Shown here piece by piece: positions 59,006 to 60,112 of a stretch of 60,112 nt of DNA (its first letter is position 1; every line of letters begins with the position of its first letter). This stretch comes from an uncultured Gammaproteobacteria bacterium (GTDB lineage Bacteria > Pseudomonadota > Gammaproteobacteria > CAKMZV01), in contig CAKMZV010000011.1 of the NCBI GenBank assembly GCA_929200535.1, positions 1-60,112 of the forward strand, given 5' to 3'. Both the position numbers and the translations under genes were made by a program. The notes under the pieces were generated by a model. The model saw only the letters and a program-made list of their open reading frames with translations. It was not told where the DNA came from and made no database searches.

Positions 59006-59917
59006 TTAGGCAGATTTTTTTTCAGGATAAATCATATTTTGGGCAAGTTGTATTAAGCGTTTGGTGGGGGAGTCGATGTGTTTTAAGCATTGTATTGCTT
59101 GTTCATAATGATGGTTGCGTTGTTGATAGGAGGCATCTAAGCCAATTAAAGCAGGGTAGGTGAGTTTATTGGCTTGTTGGTCGCTCCCAACAGTTTTGCC
59201 AATAAGCGTTTGATCGCCGGTAATATCTAAAATATCATCTTGAATTTGGAAGGCGATGCCAATATGGTGAGAAAATTTTTTTAGTAGCATAGAATATTTT
59301 GTTTGTTGTGAGACAATCAAGCACATTTCAATGCAGGCACTAAAGAGTTTCCCTGTTTTTAGGTGATGGATTTCTTGTACATCATCAATGGTGGGGGGTT
59401 GAGTGGATTGTTTTGCCCAGTACATATCGAGTGCTTGCCCTTGTGCCATTCCATTGATCCCGATGGCTTTAGATAGTGCTGAACATAATTGCACAATAAT
59501 TTCTGCTTTTAAAGGTATTTCACAAAGCCATTCAAAAGCAAGTACTTGCAGCGCATCTCCTGCGAGAATCGCTGTTGCTTCATCAAACGCTTTGTGGCAA
59601 GAGGGTTTGCCACGTCGTAAATCATCGTCATCCATTGCCGGAAGGTCATCGTGAATAAGTGAATAAACGTGGATCGCCTCAATAACTGCTGAGAGCTTAT
59701 CCAAAATAGCTATATCAATGGCGAGCAATTCACCGCTGGCGTAAACAAGGCTGGGTCTTAATCTTTTGCCCGGAGAAAGTAAGGAATAGCTTACTGCCTC
59801 AAAAAGTTTTGTGGCTAATTGAGCATTGGATAAATTATCTTGTAAGTTTTTTTTTGTGCGTTCTTGACAGTCAATTTGCCAGCGTGAGAAGTCGTTATTT
59901 GGAACGTTTTTTTGCAT
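59006..59917 (-). CDS. ispA: Farnesyl diphosphate synthase
   Basis: A trans-prenyltransferase that makes farnesyl diphosphate from IPP and DMAPP/GPP for quinones and undecaprenyl phosphate. The 303 residues have the first aspartate-rich motif DDLPAMDDDD at 90-99 with RRG following, and the second motif QIQDDILDITGD. KRLRPSLVYA is the substrate-binding segment, and the length is that of bacterial IspA. The gene ends 21 bp before the prepilin peptidase gene, on the same strand. Confidence 0.94.
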   Translation of the reverse strand: MQKNVPNNDFSRWQIDCQERTKKNLQDNLSNAQLATKLFEAVSYSLLSPGKRLRPSLVYASGELLAIDIAILDKLSAVIEAIHVYSLIHDDLPAMDDDDLRRGKPSCHKAFDEATAILAGDALQVLAFEWLCEIPLKAEIIVQLCSALSKAIGINGMAQGQALDMYWAKQSTQPPTIDDVQEIHHLKTGKLFSACIEMCLIVSQQTKYSMLLKKFSHHIGIAFQIQDDILDITGDQTLIGKTVGSDQQANKLTYPALIGLDASYQQRNHHYEQAIQCLKHIDSPTKRLIQLAQNMIYPEKKSA

Positions 59918-59950
59918 AGTTCAAGGATAGATAACTTAATGTTGTGATTT

Positions 59951-59971
59951 GAGACCTTTTGTAAAGGTCTC
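59951..59971. repeat. Collapsed palindromic GAGACC remnant
   Basis: GAGACCTTTTGTAAAGGTCT plus C: the two ends of the element fused into a 21-bp palindrome just upstream of ispA. Similar to the remnant at 49344. Confidence 0.7.
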
Positions 59972-60002
59972 GATTTATAATTATAAGTAAGATTGTTGTA
60001 AT

Positions 60003-60112
60003 GAGACCTTTGCATAAAAGTATGGCACAAAAAACGTTTTTACTCTTGGCGAGCTTGCGAGCCTTAGAGTAACAGTGTTTGAACTGCTTGCAGGTAAAAG
60101 AAAAAAGATAAA
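60003..60112. mobile_element. GAGACC inverted-repeat element G (second interior type), cut by window edge
   Basis: GAGACCTTTGCATAAAAGTA followed by the ACGTTTTTACTCTTGGCGAG and CTTAGAGTAACAG interior of element C (30222). The first 85 bp are close to that copy; the right end lies outside the window. Confidence 0.85.

Noticed and set aside
1-60112. tRNA genes or an intact transposase
   Set aside because: I saw no cloverleaf with a T-loop GTTCRA pattern and no DDE or HUH transposase frame; a tRNAscan run would settle the first.

Overview
The window is AT-rich chromosomal DNA of a gammaproteobacterium. The evidence is the ibaG-murA-hisG-hisD-hisC order, rpoZ-spoT, waaA for Kdo transfer to lipid A, the long single-chain PurL, and a class A RNase P RNA. 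The genus cannot be fixed from the sequence alone. The base composition, small inverted-repeat elements and gene set would fit a sulfur-oxidiser of the SUP05/Thioglobus type or a symbiont relative, but that is a guess.

Layout. 1-8.6 kb (mostly + strand): the tail of a DUF1566 gene, rnpB, ibaG, murA, hisG, hisD, hisC, ssb, rpoZ and spoT. 8.7-21.9 kb (- strand): a large exported metalloprotease-like protein, a lysophospholipase-like hydrolase, a TraF-like outer-membrane protein paired with a lipoprotein, waaA, two small unknown genes, coaE, an 818-residue PDZ protein with about twelve GDDxY repeats, and rluD. 21.9-47.6 kb: a chromosomal integron. 47.6-49.3 kb: hchA-like and ytoQ-like genes between opposite half-ends of a small inverted-repeat element. 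49.4-60.1 kb: purB, a rhodanese, a KAP-family NTPase inserted beside a duplicated purL tail, purL, a tiny lipoprotein gene, dapA, a prepilin peptidase and ispA.

The integron is the main accessory feature. A complete integrase (catalytic residues R137, H268, R271, H294, Y303, each exactly nine lower than in IntI1) is read leftward. A promoter-like/attI-like segment lies upstream, followed by about 24 kb of mostly rightward single-gene cassettes separated by attC sites. Six attC sites are exactly 79 bp long, and five of these share one core sequence, as expected for a sedentary chromosomal integron. Cassette products include a cytochrome c lipoprotein, a PD-(D/E)XK nuclease-like protein, HicBA toxin-antitoxin, a cupin, two hydrolases with an aspartate nucleophile, LysE exporters, DUF3291, a DUF2268-like metalloprotease, an esterase, an isochorismatase-like hydrolase, a glutathione transferase, an NmrA-like protein, acetyltransferases, a ClbS-like protein, a PPOX protein and a HEAT-like protein. 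A second integron head, with a truncated integrase still attached to its promoter and attI, lies at 41.5-42.0 kb. Two more promoter/attI-like copies occur inside the array near 27.25 and 34.35 kb. The array shows active decay: a half-deleted copy of the isochorismatase cassette, a LysE gene cut off at an attC, a DUF2939 pseudogene and a nitroreductase remnant.

Three repeat families shape the window: 150-175 bp elements ending in GAGACCTTTGCA (no transposase in the window), 115-120 bp hairpin elements ending in GGGACAGGCTACTTTT, and small GC-rich palindromes. No CRISPR array, tRNA or intact transposase was seen.
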